DNA of 35,183 bases. Source: Deltaproteobacteria bacterium. Lineage in GTDB: Bacteria; Desulfobacterota; Dissulfuribacteria; Dissulfuribacterales; QOAL01. The stretch lies in NCBI GenBank assembly GCA_027028245.1, contig JALVJO010000101.1, positions 1 through 35,183 on the forward strand, written 5' to 3'. The notes under the pieces are model-generated. The model saw nothing but the letters and a program-made list of their open reading frames with translations, searched no databases and was not told where the DNA came from. Shown here piece by piece: positions 33,055 through 35,183 of the stretch; the first letter of the stretch is position 1, and each line of letters begins with the position of its first letter. The translations under genes and the position numbers were made by a program.

Positions 33055-33717
33055 TTTTTATTTTTTCTCCGTTTTTTCTCCAGGCAGCTGCGCCTCCGGA
33101 CGAAGTCAAGGCCAATGGCCTTAATCCTCGCTAATATTCTTTCATGCAGGGTGTTGAAAAAAATCCCAAGGCTTCTTCCAATATTTTATCCAAGACAGGC
33201 ATAAATTCCTGCGATCCCAAGGACATACTCAAAACATACTAATCTTTACTCCATGATATTTCCAGCACCCATCTTTCAGCCAAGGGGGGTTCCCGGTTTG
33301 GCCCTGAAGGAAGAAGGGCAAGGATCGGTGTATTTCTTTCAAGGTTCACCAAGCCGCTGTGCAGGTTTCAAATTTTTCTCGAATACAGACATCGCCAATC
33401 TCAGCGGCTTGAGTGAGGTTAAAGTTGGCTTCCTTGTGGTGAAACCTTTCAAGAAACACCCCTTCCTTGCCTGTGGCTCAAATGGGAAACAAACCGGGAG
33501 TGCTCTCCAGGCCAAATATCCCGGATTATGACTTCAAATGCCAAACAAAATGATTTCTTTTATAATTTCAGCAGATTATTGTTAATATAATGACAGAAAA
33601 TATTCAGCTAAATGGTGACAGGTTCCAACAGCAAAAACGTTCGTCATTGGAAGTGCATAACCCGGGTTTATTAAAAATCCGGAGACGACCCCAGATGCCG
33701 GCATCCCGGGGCAGTGG
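33055..33717. other. 663-base intergenic region with copy C of the palindromic element
   Basis: The region should contain the promoter of the sugar-modification genes and the 3' end of the DUF362 gene. A perfect palindrome AAGGCCA-A-TGGCCTT lies at 33108-33122. The palindromic element covers 33291-33499. The segment GCATAACCCGGGTTTA near 33656 recalls the tail of the GTAC-hairpin repeat. No gene is supported. Confidence 0.55.
33291..33499 (+). repeat. Palindromic MITE-like element, copy C
   Basis: A solo copy of 209 bases, 18 kb from copy B. The terminal repeats are TCCCGGTTTG (33291-33300) and CAAACCGGGA (33490-33499). Where copy A has CCCAGTTTG/CAAACTGGG, copy C has CCCGGTTTG/CAAACCGGG, so both arms changed together. 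The inner stem AAGCCGCT/AGCGGCTT (33351-33358, 33403-33410) is eight bases here, against six in A. It stands between the sugar-modification and DUF362 genes. Confidence 0.85.
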
Positions 33718-34665
33718 TCAAAAAAGCCTTTTCAAAAGGGACTTTATCCGCCCCTTGAGGAATCTTAAGGGATTGAACGTGATAGGTTCCAGAACTTCGG
33801 GCATGATGATGCCCTCTGGCAGCCTGATGTCCCGGGGGTTTTTCCTGGGAAAGAAAAGGTCTTCCATGTTCGAACCGGGAATCCCGCGGATCCTTGCCTG
33901 GTTCCACAGGGGGATCCTTTCGGGCAGAAGGTTCAAAAGGTGATACATGCAGGTATCTGCTGCAACAGGGCTGGCTGCTGCTGCAATAACTCCAAGCCGG
34001 AATGCAGTGCCCCCTGACGGCCCGCCTTTATGCATGATTTTACGTGCGTCTGAAACGTTCAGCATGGGAGGAAGTGCCTGGCAGATGTCAAGGATCATGT
34101 CGGCAAAAACCGATGGATTTTGTCCATGCATCATGTGGGCAAGGGCCTTTCTGAAGCCTACCACCGTGCCGAAGGTATTCTTGACTGCACAGGTTGCCCC
34201 CATCTGGCAGTGGGCCTTGAATCTCGGGATGTTCAGTACGAGATCGGCCTCCAGGGCAGTTTTCGATATGCCGATTTTTATGCCGCAGGGCAGGTGGCGG
34301 CAGACAGGACTTTTCAGGGAACAGGCCTTGATACCGTTTTTTCGAAGTGTTTCCAGGATGCCTAGAAATTCCAGGACCTTTTCGGCATTTCCGAATGCAG
34401 GCGAATCTGCAACACAAACCCGTGCACCCTTATCAAGAAGCTGGCGGCAGACTGCTGTAATCAGGTCAGGGGAGGTTGTGCACAATTCTTCTCCGGCCTT
34501 CAGGAGGTTTGGTTTCACAAGGACGTTTTGTCCCTTAATGCTGCCGGGAAGAAGTCTTGCAAAGACATCTGAAAGCCAGTCATCCAGGCTGGATGAATTC
34601 TCCAAGGCACCGGGATGTCCGCCTTCTTCCTGCAGTGTATCCAGGTATACGGGGAGTTTTGCCAT
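33718..34665 (-). CDS. DUF362 family protein
   Basis: A cytoplasmic protein of 315 residues. The segments NVLVKPNLLKAGEELCTTSP, ARVCVADSPAFGNAEKVLEF, LVLNIPRFKAHCQMGATCAVKNTFG and VAADTCMYHLLN form the DUF362 pattern. Many relatives carry an added ferredoxin domain; none is present here. The family's reaction is not established. It starts eight bases after the SNF2 gene stop with only a weak ribosome site, so it is likely translated by coupling. A hydrophobic, basic C-terminus (FNPLRFLKGRIKSLLKRLF) might contact the membrane. Confidence 0.88.
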   Translation of the reverse strand: MAKLPVYLDTLQEEGGHPGALENSSSLDDWLSDVFARLLPGSIKGQNVLVKPNLLKAGEELCTTSPDLITAVCRQLLDKGARVCVADSPAFGNAEKVLEFLGILETLRKNGIKACSLKSPVCRHLPCGIKIGISKTALEADLVLNIPRFKAHCQMGATCAVKNTFGTVVGFRKALAHMMHGQNPSVFADMILDICQALPPMLNVSDARKIMHKGGPSGGTAFRLGVIAAAASPVAADTCMYHLLNLLPERIPLWNQARIRGIPGSNMEDLFFPRKNPRDIRLPEGIIMPEVLEPITFNPLRFLKGRIKSLLKRLF

Positions 34666-34673
34666 CTGCCCAG

Positions 34674-35183
34674 TTATGAGAAGAGGATTTCAAGATCTTC
34701 TGCAGTAAGGCTTGAAAGCATGTTTCTGCTGCCGCTCAGGATGGAGCCGACTATCTCCTGCTTCTTCTTCTGGAGCTTAAGCACCTTTTCTTCCACAGTG
34801 TTTTTGGAAATCAGGCGATAGGTGACCACCTTCCTGGTCTGACCGATCCTGTGAGTCCTGTCCACTGCCTGGAGTTCTACTGCCGGATTCCACCACGGAT
34901 CTACTATGAATACGTAATCTGCTGCAGTGAGATTCAGGCCGATCCCCCCGGCCCTGAGACTTATGAGAAAGAGCTTTACATCCTGGTTTTCCTGGAAGTT
35001 GATCACCTTCTCTTCACGCCTGGACTGGGGTGTCCTGCCGTCGAGATATTCAAAGGAGATCCCCCTTTCCAAAAGGTCCCTTTTGATTATGCCGAGCATC
35101 CTGGTAAACTGGGAAAACACAAGGGCCTTGTGGCCTCCCTCTACCGTTTCTCCCAGAAGATCCATCAGCTGGAGAAACTTTCC
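34674..35183 (-). CDS. SNF2-family DNA helicase/translocase, C-terminal part (runs off the window)
   Basis: Only the last 169 residues are inside the window; the frame is open to the right edge. It is the second RecA-like lobe of a SNF2 enzyme. KALVFSQFTRML begins motif IV, EYLDGRTPQSRREEKVINFQ and FLISLRAGGIGLNLTAADYVFIVDPWWNPAVE form motif V, and DRTHRIGQTRKV is motif VI with its arginine finger. The tail (KNTVEEKVLKLQKKKQEIV) is typical. The protein moves along or remodels DNA-protein complexes. It is probably co-transcribed with the DUF362 gene that follows it. Confidence 0.95.
   Translation of the reverse strand, partial: GKFLQLMDLLGETVEGGHKALVFSQFTRMLGIIKRDLLERGISFEYLDGRTPQSRREEKVINFQENQDVKLFLISLRAGGIGLNLTAADYVFIVDPWWNPAVELQAVDRTHRIGQTRKVVTYRLISKNTVEEKVLKLQKKKQEIVGSILSGSRNMLSSLTAEDLEILFS

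Noticed and set aside
33108-33122. Perfect palindrome AAGGCCAATGGCCTT as a terminator
   Set aside because: No T-run follows on either strand. It may be an operator, but nothing else supports that.

Overview
The window looks like chromosomal DNA from a motile Gram-negative bacterium, most likely a Desulfobacterota (deltaproteobacterial) species. The clues are the fliLMNOPQR-flhBA-flhF-flhG-fliA-cheY gene order, a sigma-54-type promoter in front of fliL, exported proteins of Gram-negative type, ArnA/ArnT-like genes, and an AAA-ATPase/PD-(D/E)XK (DUF1703-type) gene of a kind often multicopy in such genomes. The species is not identifiable by eye. There are no rRNA, tRNA or CRISPR features.

Bases 1-9,421 hold a two-component locus. 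A minus-strand operon runs from 7127 down to 68: a periplasmic LTxxQ (Spy/CpxP-like) protein, a 1,398-residue modular exported enzyme-like protein, a small Gly/Ser/Thr-rich secreted protein, an OmpR-family response regulator and a small membrane protein. The histidine kinase is divergent at 7213-8673 and is followed by a secreted protein gene with its own good sigma-70-like promoter.

Bases 9,422-16,650 are looser and more accessory: a secreted beta-helix protein, a probable lipoprotein, a TerB-like protein, an AAA-ATPase/nuclease gene bracketed by two inverted copies of a 211-215 bp palindromic repeat, and a DUF72 protein. Two copies of a second short repeat family (GTAC hairpin motif) and an AT-rich patch with three small palindromes lie here. 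A third copy of the palindromic repeat is at 33.3 kb.

Bases 16,644-29,167 are a tightly packed minus-strand flagellar operon of 15 genes, read fliL-M-N-O-P-Q-R-flhB-flhA-flhF-flhG-fliA-cheY, then a second FliL-domain protein with a long acidic cytoplasmic part, and a small charged protein. FliM/N form the switch, FliOPQR-FlhBA the export gate, FlhF/FlhG the polar placement and number control, FliA the late-gene sigma factor, and CheY the switch signal. A consensus-like -24/-12 promoter precedes fliL. Two FliM-type switch peptides appear in the N-terminus of FliN.

Bases 29,278-33,054 are a three-gene minus-strand set for lipid-A-type sugar modification: ArnA formyltransferase half, ArnA decarboxylase half (separate genes) and an ArnT-like glycosyltransferase, without ArnB, C or D nearby. 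The window ends with a DUF362 protein and the C-terminal part of a SNF2-family helicase that runs off the right edge.

The main candidates for something undescribed are the palindromic element and the ATPase cassette it brackets, the two-component locus built around a CpxP-like protein and a large exported enzyme, and the FliN and FliL variants.
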